Positions 21,028 to 35,000 of a stretch of DNA of 64,000 nucleotides are shown in pieces. The stretch covers positions 558,001 through 622,000 of the forward strand of contig JANEZZ010001855.1 of NCBI GenBank assembly GCA_026122225.1, in the 5' to 3' direction. The stretch comes from Heloderma charlesbogerti (Eukaryota; Chordata; Lepidosauria; Squamata; Helodermatidae). Position numbers and translations under genes: made by a program. Each line of letters begins with the position of its first letter. The first letter of the stretch is position 1. A model generated the notes under the pieces. That model was not told where the DNA came from. It did no database searches and saw only the letters and a list, made by a program, of their open reading frames with translations.

Positions 21028-24000
21028 CTGGGAAAGAGAGAAGAGGCTGTTTCAGTCTTCTTAATAGTGAGTGAAGGGGCCTTCAGGCAAGGTAGATGGA
21101 GAAGATCTACCATCAAGAGGCAGCAAAGAAAGAAAGAAAGTGGCTGGAAGGCCTCTCTATCATCTCTGCTAAAAGACCAGCTCCATTGGAGTCCGTTTCT
21201 CCCTCAACTATCATCTAGCAGCCACAATGGTGTGGTGGAAGCAGGGCTCACAGGGACACAGTCCAGCACTTTTTTTTATTAGCAGGGACACAGATGTCAT
21301 CTGCTGCCAACCCCATGGAATTCTCAGTTTCTTCTGAGCTTAGCAGCAATCCTCACACAGTCACTGGGGGGAGGGGGGGGAGGAATTTTCCCAGCAATGA
21401 CATTTTGTTCCCTGTTGTAATTCAAAGAATTAGGGGGAGGCTTGAATGAGCAATCAAAACCCATTGGCTTTTCAAAAGACCAGCTTCTGGTGGAGACGAA
21501 AACAGCTAGAACTGGTTTATTGATATGGATCAACAAAACTGCCTGAATTTTGGGACTATCTTTGGGGACGTGGTCATGATGAGTGCCTGTACGTCAAAAT
21601 TACCACTACACCACTGAGCAGCAGTGATTCCAGCAGTTTGCAGCAGAGGGAGAGATGAGGTCAATGGAGGCTGGTGGCTTCAATTTTGGTGGGACTGTGA
21701 ATGCATTCTGGGTTTCAGTCAGAACCAGCCCAAACTGTAAAGGAGCTATCCATGGTGCTGAACCCCCCCCCAATGGATTCAGAATCTTGGATAGCTCCTT
21801 TAGAGTTTCGGCTGGTTCTGACTAAAAAAAAAAAAAACGGAATGGAATTACAGCCCCACCGAAATTGAACCACCAGTCTCCACTGGATGAGGTTGCAAGA
21901 CCTTCTCTGCAAGTTCTGCTGAGAGACCACCTCCATCTGTCTCTCCCTCAGCTGTTTCAATTCAAGACAGTCATTTTACAAACTTTGCGACTTTGAGGAC
22001 TGGTGCTTGAGTTTCCTTCTCCCCTCTCCCCTCTTTTCCCTTTTGGGTCATGGTTTTCTTTAGACTGAGATTGTAAGCCTGTCGTGTGGCGCAGAGTGGT
22101 AGGTGGCAGTACTGCAACCGAAACTCTCCCCATGACCTCCCAGCGGAAGCCGGGGCTTGGGTAGCCGGCTCAGGTCGACTCAGCCCTCCATCCTTCCAAG
22201 GTCGGTAAAATGAGTACCCAGCATGCTGGGGGAAAGGTAGTCATGACTGGGGAAGGCAATGGCAAACCACCCTGCTATAGTCTGCCATGAAAACACCAGA
22301 ATAAGCAGGCATCCCTCTAGGGGTCAGTAATGACCCGGTGCTTGCACAGGAGGTGTCAGGGTGGAAACTGAGCCCATAGAATGCCAGAGCAGTTCTGATT
22401 CTGAGGAGGATCAGCAATCCGTGGGAGAGGAGCCCGCGCATCGCTCACAGGCACAGCAGCTGGCAGAGATTCCTTCTGCCAGCATTCCTGAGATAGATAG
22501 TGACCCTGGCAGTGAGAGAGCACTAGAGGGGGGCTTGCTGGACACTTGGCACAGATGCAGGGAGCGACGACAGATGGAGGGCGCGGAAAGGAGGCGTAGC
22601 ACCCGTTTGGCACGCAAGCAATGATCGCATCCCATGGACCTAAGGGAAAGAGGGAGGATCTCTCCCTAGCCCGTAAGTTCAGGGTCTGCAAGTGATTCTC
22701 CTTCAAATGGGGACCAACTGCCTAACCTGGAGCATAGGCTACTCTGCTGTTCATTGCTTAGTCGCTGGTGATTAGCATCTGAAAGAGTCATTAAGTTGTA
22801 AAAGGATTAAAGCCTTGAAAAGAATCCTTTTGTCTGATTCTTGAGTTGGCTATTGGAGTAGACTGAAAGAGGCCACCAGGGCGCTCCTGACAGGAGGAAC
22901 CTTTCCTTTCCTTGTTTGTTACTGATCTCATGTAAGCAGATTTGTGAGTCTTTTAAGCTAAAGCATAGGGTAAAAATGGCAGAAGGAAAGGTTACATCTG
23001 TGTACCTGTGGCCCTACAGATGTTCTTGGACTACAACTCCCATCATCCCTGACCAATACCCATTAACCAGTGGTTTACAAGGAAAAATAATATCTACAAA
23101 GCCAATACAGTAGTATAAACATTAACTACAAAATATAAAATAACACCAGTATCCAAGACCAGGAACTAGGCATGTCTGTAGTCTGTTGCTTGGAAATCCA
23201 GCCCTTTTTGGTCTCAATGAACTTCTGCTGCCCACCCGACATGGCTTGCATTTGCAAGCTGAGCTGGGGCTTTTCCCTGAACTCCAGATACTTTTTCCTG
23301 TTTGTGGGTTTTTTGATGTTGGTGGCAGTTTGCGCAAATGAAAAAAACACGGAAAATCCACTAACTGCCCTGACTTGCTGCAGACCGGGTTGGGCCTGTT
23401 ATCAGAAAATGGAAAGAGGTCCGGGGGCCGGAGCCAATGAAATCTCATCAAGCTCCACTGCCGCTCCCCAATGGATTCCCACCCAAACTTCCCTACCAGG
23501 AACCAATGTAAAGAAAGCAGAGGACATGTGGGTAGCTGGTTGTCAAATGCTTTCTCAAAAAGAAAGGTATTTACACACCTCTGAAAGGACAGCTGGGAGG
23601 AAACTATTTGAGCTTCTCTCAGGAGAGAGTTTCAGAGCATTAGGGATGCTACTCAGAAGACCCTGCTCCTTGCAGATACTAATCTAGCATCCCCAAGAAA
23701 TGGAATCTAGACAAGGACCCTATAAGATGATCTCAAGTCGCAAGGGGGCTCATACAGGAGGAGACATTCCTGGTGATAATCAAGAATCGAGCTGTTCAAG
23801 CCAACAGAATCACAGAATTGGAAGAGACCTCAGAGGACTTCTGCTCCTCCAATCCCCTGCCAAAACAGGAAAATCCACTACTACAGGACCTCTGATATGG
23901 GGCCACCCAGCCTCAGCTTAAAAACCTCTATTAACGAGAGACCAGTTGAGATCCCTTTCTTATAATTTGGACCTGTCGGTTTGGATCCTGCCCTCCAGAG

Positions 24001-27000
24001 CAACAGGAAAAAAAAAAGCTCCATCATCTATGTGGGAGCCCTTTAAATATTTGTGTTATACTGGACATTCTATTGTTCAGTACTGCACTGAACTATTCTA
24101 GATCATTGTTGTTTGAATGAGCATGTATGTGCTTGATTTGCTTTTTGCTGGGTACTCACATGAAGCTCCTGGGCTAAAGCGTGACAGGAGGGAGCGATCC
24201 CTGTCTGCAAATCCATCAATGCCTTGATGAGGGCCATGGAATGACTGAAAAATGATGCGGGGGGGGGGGAGATGAGAATGAGAGAGAGAAATGGGTGGAT
24301 GCATATGGAAAGTGAGAAAACTACACCCCGTGCACCCACACTTTTCCTTAGTCAGCAAAGATGCCCCCTGTTGTCCTGGTCCTGTATTGCCTTATGAAGC
24401 ATCTGACCTTACTGCTAGAAGAGGGCTCCTTTTCACTGTTTAAACCACTCATCCAGCTACTGATGTAAGCAACTAACTGGAATGGGCCAAGTCACAGGAG
24501 ATTCCTCTAGCAATTCAGTAGGGTTCCGATGCTTCACAAGGCAATGCAGGACCAGGACAAGATGGAACATCCATCGGGGTGCACAGAGGGTTGAAAGCAA
24601 GCATAATTTGTGACAACACACAGCTTCATCACTAATCATGGGGCACATCAGTTATCAACTTTAGATATCAGTTTCCTGGTTTTGTGAAGCCTGAGCCAAC
24701 ATGAAATAGCCTTGAGTCTGGCCTTAAACTGCCAGGCTTTTTGGTAACTGAATATAAAATCAACTGCTGATAATGTCACCTAGAGGCAGCTGAGCAGAGA
24801 GGAAAAGCAGGGCTATTCCACTGACTCTTCTAAGAGACCAGCTGCCTTTGACCCTCCCTCGATTGCCACCTAGCAGCAGCCATTCCATCAGGCTGCCTGA
24901 AATGTTTCCATCCCAGCAGCTCCTTATAAGAATTGTAACTTTAAGAACTGGTACCTACGTTTGCTTTTTTCCTCCTCCCTCCTCATCTATTTCTCCTTTT
25001 GTGTCATGTCTTTTAGATGGGATTATCTTTTTTTCATCACTATTATTGATCTGTAAGCCACTCTCGGAGTCTTTTCAGCTGAAGAACGGGATAACAGTAT
25101 ATGTGTGTATATGCTGGGCGAGGACTTGGCCAGTGATTATTGATATGAGAAGGCTACCGCCTCCATGCAAGCCCTGCTTGTTGGCTTCCCAGATATATCT
25201 GGTTGCCCACTGCAAAACAGGAGCCTGGTCTGATCCAACAGGGCTCTTCTTGTGTTTTTAACCAGGGTGTTCTACTTACGCCGCCATTTTTGAAGCAAAG
25301 TGTCAGAGTGTATACAATTCATTCAGGCCTGGAGTGACTGAGAACCAACCAGAAAAGATCTCTTGAGGATGTTTTCTTTTTCTTCTTCTTTCCCAGTCCT
25401 CTACCATCCTCCAAACTTTGTTATCCCCAGGTTGCCCTCCACCCTCGAAGCCTGCCAGTTCCCTTACCTGTGGATAGTGCAGGAATCCAGGGGGATATGT
25501 TGGGAACGTTGGGAAAGGATAAATGTCAGAATAGGGACGTGGCTTGCCATCTTTAAAAGGGAAGGAAGGAAGCAGAGGAATAAGCCATCTCCCTTTTCAA
25601 AGCGAAGTTTCTCATATTTAGACTCCGTTATCGTCAGCCCTTGTGGCAACTTCCCCAATGAGAGTTCCTTGAAAGGGGCGGCGGTGAGGTGGGGGAGGTC
25701 AGATTAACCTCATTATAGGCTGGAAGCACATGTGGGGGGTGCATGAGCTTGTGATGGCCAGCCCCACCCTCTGCCACCTGTATCCACCAGTAACTAAGCT
25801 TTAGGAGAGGCATTTCAACCAATGGAGGCTGGTAGCAACTTTTTTCAGTAGGGCAGTGGATCCGCTCTGGCAGCCAAACCAGTCCGAACTCTAAAGGAGC
25901 TATCCAAGGGGCTGAACCCATTTTGGCAACAGCGTTCAGCACTTTGGATGGCTCCTTTAGATTTTTGACAGGTTCTGACTGAAACCCGGAGTGGATTCGC
26001 TGCCCCACTGAAATAGGAGCCACCAGCCTCCACTGATTTTGAACTTTTAGAATGGGGGTGGAGAACTGCACAAAAGCCAAGAAACCACCAGACAACCTGG
26101 GGGCGGGGAAAGGGGTGAGGCGTGGTGAAGGGGTGTGGCCATCGGGGGAACCCTGGAGTGCCAAATTGGGATCCCTCTAGGGCCAGATTTGGCCCACAGG
26201 CCTGAGGTTCAACACCCCTGATGTACAGCAACTTTATGGCCACCCAACCTGTTCTGACCAGGCAGCAAGTCGGAGTTGATGGGGAAGCTGACTAGGGATG
26301 TACAAATCCCTTACCTGGCTCCGTGCAGGGGCATCCGTGGTGGGGGGGAGGCACTCCGTCCCTCCCCCCGGAATCCTCCCTGGCCAGCTCCGCTCCATGG
26401 TGGCTCTGCGGAGCCACTGGCCAGGGCCATCCGCAGCCGGAGTTCCAGCCATTGCTGGGCTGCTGTGGCCGCAAATGGCGGCCACTGTAGCTGCCGCCAT
26501 TTGCATCCTGCCAGGCTGCCGTGATAGGCTACGTAAGTATTTACGTAGCCTATCATGGCAAAGAGCAGGGACGCAAATGGCAGCCACTATGCTGTTTGCA
26601 CCTCTGCTCTTTCCGTGATAGGCTACGTAAATACTTACGTTGCCTATCACAGCAGCCTGGCAGGACACAAATGGCGGCTGCTACGACGGCCGCCATTTGC
26701 GGCCACAGCAGCTGGCCGAGAGACCAGCTGCCGCCGGAACTGCCACCGCTGGAGCCCCAGGTAAGCTTCGTCTGGGGGGATTCTGCAGGGGGGTGGGGGG
26801 GTGGGAAGCCACTCCGCCCCAGGTTTCAGGGGGCCGAATGCCAGTGCATTCAGCCTCACTGAAATCCGTGGCGGAATTCTCCGCCATCCCTAAAGCTGGC
26901 CCTGCTCTACTGCTGAACCCTTGTGAAGTCAAACACTCCACAATCTACAAAGATTTATTGTATTACCCTGGTAGGTTCCCTGATTATTAACTGATGTAAA

Positions 27001-30000
27001 GCTTCATAAGTTCTGGGCAGAAAAACCACATTCACACACTTCCATGCCTTGCTGCTCTGGGGGCAGTCTGGGAGTCTCACATTTGCCAACCTTCCACCTT
27101 CCATGCTCCCTTCCCAATGGGGAAAGGCTACAATGTTTGGTGGGGGGGGGGTTTACAAAAAAAAAAGAGCTGACTTTGGGACAGGATCATGATAAAGGGT
27201 TATAGAAGTATGCACAGTACGGAGAGGGCAACTAGATGTTTTTCTCCCTCTCTTGTATTATGGGAACTCAGGGATACCCCATGAATCTGATTAGGGAGGT
27301 ACGAAACACTTACCTGGTTTCATCCAGGGACATCCGCGGTGGGGGGGGAGGTGCTCTGTCCCTCCCCCCGAAATCCTCGACGGGGGGAGGCGATTCATTC
27401 CTCCCCCCCGGAACCCTACCTGGCCAGGCCGTGGAGCCACTGGCCAGGCCAACCTGCAGCAGGCCTTCTAGCCGCTGCTGGGCTGCTGCAGACGCGAATG
27501 GCATCCTGTGTAGGGGATGCCATTTGCGTCCCTACGCTGGCCCATGATAGGCTACATAAATATTTACGTAGCCTATCCCGGCTAAAGCAGGAACGCAAAT
27601 GGCGTCCCCTACGTAGGGCGTCCCCTACGCCATTTGCGTCCCTGCTTTAGCCATCATAGGCTATGTAAATATTTACATAGCCTACCATGGGCTACCCTAG
27701 GGACGCAAATGGCGTCCCCTACTCAGGAAGCCATTTGTGTCTGCAGCAGCCAGGTAGGCTCCATTTCGCGGGGCTTTCGCGGGGTGGTGGGGTGGGTTTT
27801 TCTGTTCTGCCACGGATTCCGGGGGGCTGAATTCACTGGAATTCACCCCCCCGGGATCCGTGGTGGAATTCTCTAACATTCCTAAATCTGATGGGGAGGA
27901 AATACAAGCCCAGAAAAGAATGGGTTCAATTTAAACCAGGGAGCAGAAGAACCACAGGACTGGGCTGAGGGGAATCCAGCCCTCTGGGTGTCAGGAATGA
28001 ATCTGAGCATGTGGAGATGTCTAGCAGCTCAGATTCCGATTCAGAATGGGAACAGCCAGAACAGAGGGAGGCACCATACGGCGAGACTTGCTTCCCAGGA
28101 CCTTGACACACAGATGGCCCAGCCTGAATGGCTTCCCCATTCCTTCCCCATGAGAACTCAAGTTTCGGAAGGAGAGGAGGAGGAGGGCGAGGGGCGTGAC
28201 TTGAGGGATGCTAGGGTCTGTTGCAGAGCGAAGCGGGAAAAGTTAGAGGCAGGGCTCAGATGCTCTGCCAGGTTGGCCACTCGTGAAAGCCAGCATAGGA
28301 AGGAGCCACCATAAGGGAGGGGCATCCCTGTGAAGCTAGTCTGGCTGAGAAGTTCTTGCCCACACTGCTGGCAACTTCTCGAACTTCTACTTCGGCTCCT
28401 CTACTGATATTCGTAGATGTGTGGATTTAGCAATTTCATTGCAGTCTGAGAGTTTCCTAGAATCTGCATTTGTAAAGAAGCTAGTCATTAACTAATAAAG
28501 AAGTGTAGCTCGAAGCCTTGTTTCCTGGAGTGTGTTGATTGTGAAGGGAGAAAGTGAAGGAATGTGATACTGGGGTTCCTTAGAAGGCCACTCCCCCCTT
28601 CCCCAACTCCTGGAGAGCTGACTTTTGTGTAGTTCCCCCCCCCCACTTCTAAAAGGTTTAAATGTCTCTCCAAATGCTTCGTTTCTGGCAAGAAATGCTT
28701 TAAGCTAAAATACACTGATATTTTTGGTCCCATTCCTTTTGCCTTCAGCCTCACCCCTATGCCTTCAGCCCTGCCCACCACTGGAATGCAGCCCCCAAGA
28801 GCTTCTCCAAAATGAAATCTGGCCCTCAGGGTGAAAGAGGTTCTGTACCTCTGGTTTAGACAGCTTGGAAACTCACTTTGGAGGCTTGCGGGTTAAAGTT
28901 AGTGCTGTGCCAAACATTTCTCCCACATTTCTTTAACCATTCTCATTCAATTTGATAGTAAAGAAATTGCTTCTCAAAAAGAAATTCAATGGTGAAGAAA
29001 ATGTCTGAGAAATTCTCATGGGTTGGGTTCAGGTTGCTTGAACTTACCTTATTTAGGAGGTGGCTAGGAGTGTGTGTGCACGAGTGTCCTGTCTTTCATT
29101 GTACAACCATCTCTCTGGCAGCCTGCAGCCTCCTTGGCTTCCCACAGTCCAATTAAAGCCCAGGAGAAGACATCATGAGGTAATTCCTCCCCTGGGGCTT
29201 TTTCAGATCAAGAAGTGCAGGCAGCCTGAGAGGCTGCCGAGTAATGGAGAGATGTGTAATAGAAAGAAAACACACACAACCCTTGGTTGCCTTGCAGTGA
29301 TTAGGTAAGCTCAAAAACATCACAAACATCAATTATAAGACACCCTGAGAATGAGGTAGAACAATGGAAGCTTCTTTCATGGGGGAACAAAACTTTCAGG
29401 ACACTGGAGGCCAGATTTTGACACAGCACTAGCTCCGTCTCTTCCCTGGAGCTTCCCCCTTATACCTGCATTGTGGTGGATGCAAAATGGGAGCCGGCCT
29501 ACCAACACAGTTGATGCTTTTGCCGCTTGCAGTGGCAGCACAAAAACCCTCAAACCCCTCATGAAAAATAAAGCTGTGCTACACCCCCTGCCAATGGTGA
29601 GCCCTCCCTGTGAGAAACCGTTGAAAATTTCTCCTCCCCCTGGAGAAATTTAGTGAAATTGTCCTCCCAATTTCTCTGCCCACAAAGAGGGTAGAGAATG
29701 TTGAGAGGCTATTTATGCACATACCTGGTTAAAATAAATAGATGAAGGCAGCTTCCAGCAACCGGGAACACAATCAGCATTAAGTTAACCCCCACTCTGC
29801 CCTGTTCATGCCTGGCAGCCTGCCAAATCACCAAAATCCCCCCCACACACACACACACACACTCACCCCAATTTCACAGCCTATGAACACGGTGGTGAAG
29901 GATAAGCATGTGGGGGAGGCATTTGGAAGTTTCAAAATCTCATTTCCAAGCACTGCATCCAAGAAGGCAGAACTCTAATGCACCCCTCCACCATTCTCCA

Positions 30001-31978
30001 AGTCATTTATTCCCCTTTGAAATCTACTTTAATCAAGAGAAATGCACTCAGAGGCACTTAATTTTCTGCAAGGGTGCAAAAAGTGTCACCGCTGGCAGAG
30101 ACATCCTGGGAACTGCAGTGATAATTAAAATGAGAACAGCTAGCCAGCTGAAGTGAAGACAGACATCCTCCCTATTAGGAGCAAGTTTCTGTTTTTGGTT
30201 TCTCCTGTTATGTGGGGCGGGGGTGAGCTCTGCTTCTTCCCACTCGTACTCCTCTGATGATGCACAGGCCTGGCTCCAGTACAGAGTTTTGCCCTTCTCC
30301 CATGCAAGCTTCCCCCAGCCATTTTTTCTTCTTCTTTTTACTACCCCCCCACCAGTATGTTTAATCCATACAAATATGTACTTGGCACCTTTTTCTTTTC
30401 TTTTTAAAAAGGTAACCCTTTAAAAAAAAAAAAACAGATTTAAAACACTTTTTCTTGATGGCTCTGTGTGAGTGTGTGATTGTCTGAATGTGTGAGGGTC
30501 TTCACGATCGCTACCAGAACAAGCCAGCCAGTACTCTTCACAGCTGGGTTGGTGGGAGAGAGATGGTGTGATAATTGCCAGAAGGACCAGCCAATCAGCA
30601 CTCTGCAGAGCAGAATGAGCAGGCTGGGAGGTGAGGCTTTGTAATTGTCAGGAGGGCTAGCCAATCAGCACTCTGCAGAGCAGAATGAGCAGGCTGGGAG
30701 GAGAGGCTTTGTAATTGTCAGGAGGGCTAGCCAATCAGCACTCTGTAGAGCAGAATAAGCAGGCTGGGAGGTGAGGCTTTGTAATTGTCAGGAGGGCTAG
30801 CCAATCAGCACTCTGCAGAGCAGAATGAGCAGGATGGGAGGAGAGGCTTTGTAATTGTCAGCAGGGCTAGCCAATCAGCACTCTTCAGGAACAGCTAGCT
30901 TCTCCTGGAAACAAGAAGAATCAGATGCCCATGTGTCCAATTGAGCTTGGAAGTTGTGGGGGTGGTCAAAAAGAGGTGACAATGGATACACAGTGGGTTC
31001 ACTGCTCACTGTCTTCACTCCTAGTCCCAGCAACAGAAAGGGATTCCAGCCCCCATTGGAAAGAGGAAAAAAATACCTGTGGGCTTGAACCGGGTCCGGA
31101 TGTTCACTGCTGGATGATGAGGCTGCTCATGACCTGGACCCTTGAAGAGCAAAGCATTAGTGTCATTGGAGATGGTCTCACATTTGAGATCCTCGAAGCG
31201 TTCTGCTCACACAAGCAGTGTATGCAGACACATCCTACTACATGATGCTAATTGTCTCAACACCACCAGTACCATCATCTGCCTTCTCAAGCTCCCCACT
31301 GAAAGGGCTGGTGCTGCCACAGCCCAACCTTCCAAGACAGATTGGCATGAGAGGAGCCATCTTGAATTGTTCTCTGAAAGCACTGCCACCATCTTTGATT
31401 CCATCAGACATGAGTGATGCCGCCACTGCACATGTGCGCCAGGATTCAAGAGGTCCAGTGTGTGCTCCACAAGAGCTCTGCCAGGAGTGAATTTAGAACT
31501 TGTGGGCCTTCGTTCCACAACGAACGTTCCTTCGTTCCACTTCATTCCACTTCATTCCACTGGGCCCAGCCCAGTGACTCACTAAGCCCTCACCACACAT
31601 TTGTCACCCACTAGTTTCCATAGCAACCTCAGCCATGGCTTTCTACTGAGGCCCCCACCAGCTCATTCTCTCTCTCTCCTATGTATCTCTGACCCAGCCT
31701 TTCCCAAGTTGGCAGAATCCAGATGGTTTGGGGGCTAAAGCTCCCATCAGCCCCAGCCAGCATGGGCACTTATAATGCAAAATGTCTGCTCAAGCCCGCC
31801 CTGCTCTCCCCACCCCCAAAGGGTTCTTACTTTCCTGCTACAAGCGCTGTGACTACGATGAAGGGTCGTGGAAGGTTTCCTTTCCTGGTTTGCTTTGAAA
31901 AAAGCTTCAGTGGGTATAGCTTCTGAAAACAGAGAGAAAGAGGGATGGAGAGAGAGAGAGGGAGGGAGGGAGGGGGGG

Positions 31979-32010
<32 letters not shown>

Positions 32011-35000
32011 GAGTGTATATAATCCACTTTAAAAAGGGAGGTGACGTTTCTTCACAATTGACACAATTGATAAAGGCAGGCTTGTCCAGGCCTATACACA
32101 CAACCTACTTTCCAACTGCTGAATAACCCCTACTTCAGTGTTTTTATCAGGGCTGAGCCAAAATGTCCCACCCTCCCCAAAATTGCTTCCCTATTCATAG
32201 GATGTGGAGAGGGGCCATTTTGGGAAGGCTGGGTGTGTGAAATATTGGGTCAATGTATCATAGCGTCAACTTGAGTCCCAATGTGATTGGGGACAAATAT
32301 CCCTGTGCTGCCTCTGGAGCCTTGTTGGGGGTAGGAGATGGCTTCTGCTAGCAACCAGAATAACAATTGCTGCCTAGACCACAAAACAGTATGTAGGGGA
32401 GGCCCTCGTTGTCTTGCCACATGTAAAGGAGATAGGGAAGGGTCATAGCTCAGTGTATAGCACATGCTTTGCATGCACATTGATCCCATGCTCAGTCCCC
32501 AACATTTCCAGGTAGGGCAGCTGGAAAAAAATCCTGCCTGAAACCCTGGAGAGGTTCTGCCAGTCAGTGTCAACAATACTGAGCAAGATGCACTAAGGGT
32601 CTGACTAAGTATAAGGCAGCTTCCAATGGTCCTGCCTTACGACTGACTCGAGGGAGGGCCTTCTCCAGGGTGGCCCCCTGACTGTGGAATGAGCTCTCCT
32701 TAGAGGTCCAAGAGGCACCTGTGGTGCAGGTGTTCTGTCAGTGAGTAAAAAACATACCCCTTTGTGCATATATTCCTGGACATTGGTTTTTGGTACCTGC
32801 TGTATTGACTCCTGGATATTTCTTATCGGGATGTACAAGAATTTCATTTCTGCTCACGAAGCATGAGAGACTGCCCTGTTTTCAACCCCAATCACCAAAA
32901 ATGTTAGCGAATCACCAAACCTGTGCTCCCGTTGGATTTACGCAACTTTCCTCATTCTATTTGCGCACATTTCCAAATTCGCACAAATTTCTAAATTAGC
33001 CCCACTTTAGTCTAGGGGGGAAATTTGTGCAAATTTGCTGAAATTCAGGGATTTTTGTGCAGCTTTCACACTCAATTGCTGTTCGTTTTGCGCAATTTTC
33101 CTGTTCGTGCAAAATGAGCAGTGATTGCAAGCACGGATGTAAGTTGGGCGCGAGGCGAGGCGAGCGGCGAATCAATATTCGGAGAATCTTGAACATCGGT
33201 CATTTGTCCATACCCAATTTGTTAGATGTTTTACTCTCATTTTATTATATTGGATTTCTCTTGCAAAGTGCATTGTTAACATTTATTATTAAAGTGGATG
33301 ATGATGATGATGGCAGGGAGGGGAGTAAAGTGGGAAGCTTTATTAAGCCTTTCGCCTCTGCCGTCGAGTTCCCACTTTTTCTGAAAAGAACATTCGGTTC
33401 AGCCCAGATAAGCCTGCTAACATCTCATTCTCTTTCCCATGCTGCCATTCATTTCAGCAGGATTTGGGCTGAACTTATCCTCAGGTGATCATATCCTCAG
33501 AAGTGGACAAAGCTCAAAGCTCCCGTTCCACTCCCTCACCATTTTGCCTGGATGGGGGTTCTTCCAGGTGCAGCGTATCCAAACGCTCCTCCAGTCCAGA
33601 GGAAGCCCTTAGCTGGTATTCCACCTTTTCGGGTCTTGAGGAGGCAAGACTGGCACCATGTGATGGCGGACCAATGGAGAACCTTGTTTTCTTCAAAGGA
33701 GAACTGTTCCTCTGCACCTTTGGGAAGGACAATAAGACATCTGTGTAGAAGACCGCAGGGGAAGGATCCCATTATTGTTAAGATTGTTTCATTGACTTAG
33801 GTGGCTCTGAAAGCATACAATAAGATATTCACATTGCAAAAAGTGTTTAAACAAAGCTTCTGAGGGAACAAGGAAGTCTTTATGCAAAAGGAGGATGACT
33901 CTAGCAATGGCTATTAGCCGTAGCCCAATGGAAGCAACAGTGAGAGCAAGTTATTGACTTCATGCCCTGCTTGTGGGCGTCCCTGAGGCATCTGGTTGCT
34001 CACTGTGTTGGACTGGAGCAGGGGTGAGCGATATGCAGCCCTAGGGCTGCATGCAGCCCTCAACCTAATTTCAAAAGCCCTCTGGAAGTGATCAGGTCAG
34101 ACTTCTGGCAAGAGCCATCTGTCCTTCCTTTCTGCTTGGCAGGGAGGAAAAAGGAGAGACGAGGTGGAAGAAAGACAGAAAGAAAAGGGGTGGGGGAGAG
34201 AGAGGGGGTTGCACAAAAAGAGAGAGAAGTGGGTGGCACAAAGAACGAGGGAAAAGGAGTGCAGAAAAAGAGAGAAAAGGGGGTAGCAGAGAGAGAGAAA
34301 GGGGGTGAGAGAGAGAGTGAGAGAGAGAGTGAGAGAGAGAGTGAGACAGAAAGAGATGATCTGGTTCCACCCAAATGTTCTCTGCTCCTGGACTAGATGG
34401 CCCTGTTTGTGTTCTGATGGGATACTTTTGTTCCTTCCACAGGATTAAAGCTGGGGCAAGTATTCAAACGTAGCATGAGTGCAGAAAAAGAGAGAAAAGG
34501 GGGTAGCAGAGAGAGAGAAAGGGGGTCACACAAAGAGAGAGAGAGAGAGAGAGAGAGGTGGGTGGGTGGCACAAAGAGTGAGGGAAAAGGAGTGCAGAAA
34601 AAAAGAGAGAAAAGGGGGTGGCAGACAGAAAGAGATGATCTGGTTCCACCCAAATGTTCTCTGCTCCTGGACTAGATGGCCCTGTTTGTGTTCTGATGGG
34701 ATACTTTTGTTCCTTCCACAGGATTAAAGCTGGGGCAAGTATTCAAACGTAGCATGAGTGCAGAAAAAGAGAGAAAAGGGGGTAGCAGAGAGAGAGAAAG
34801 GGGGTCACACAAAGAGAGAGAGAGAGAGAGGTGGGTGGCACAAAGAGTGAGGGAAAAGGAGTGCAGAAAAAAGAGAAGTGAGGGCTTCTCATTTCCTGCC
34901 AGGGCTTGTGTGCCTTCTCCTCGGCGTTGAGAGTCTCTTCCACTGCCTATTCCCTGTCCCCCTTCCCAAGGTAGGGAAGGTGGAGGAAGGACTGGCAGCA

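Noticed and set aside
26234..27876. Many frames of 60-145 codons on both strands
   Set aside because: All lie in the palindromic MITEs. The same peptides ([22 protein letters not shown]) recur at every copy because the palindromes are repeated.
33536..33772. Alternative frame across RIPK3 exon 7 starting at the CACAG|ATG site
   Set aside because: It is out of phase with exon 6 and lacks the RFSI and LEEPPS motifs found in the chosen frame.
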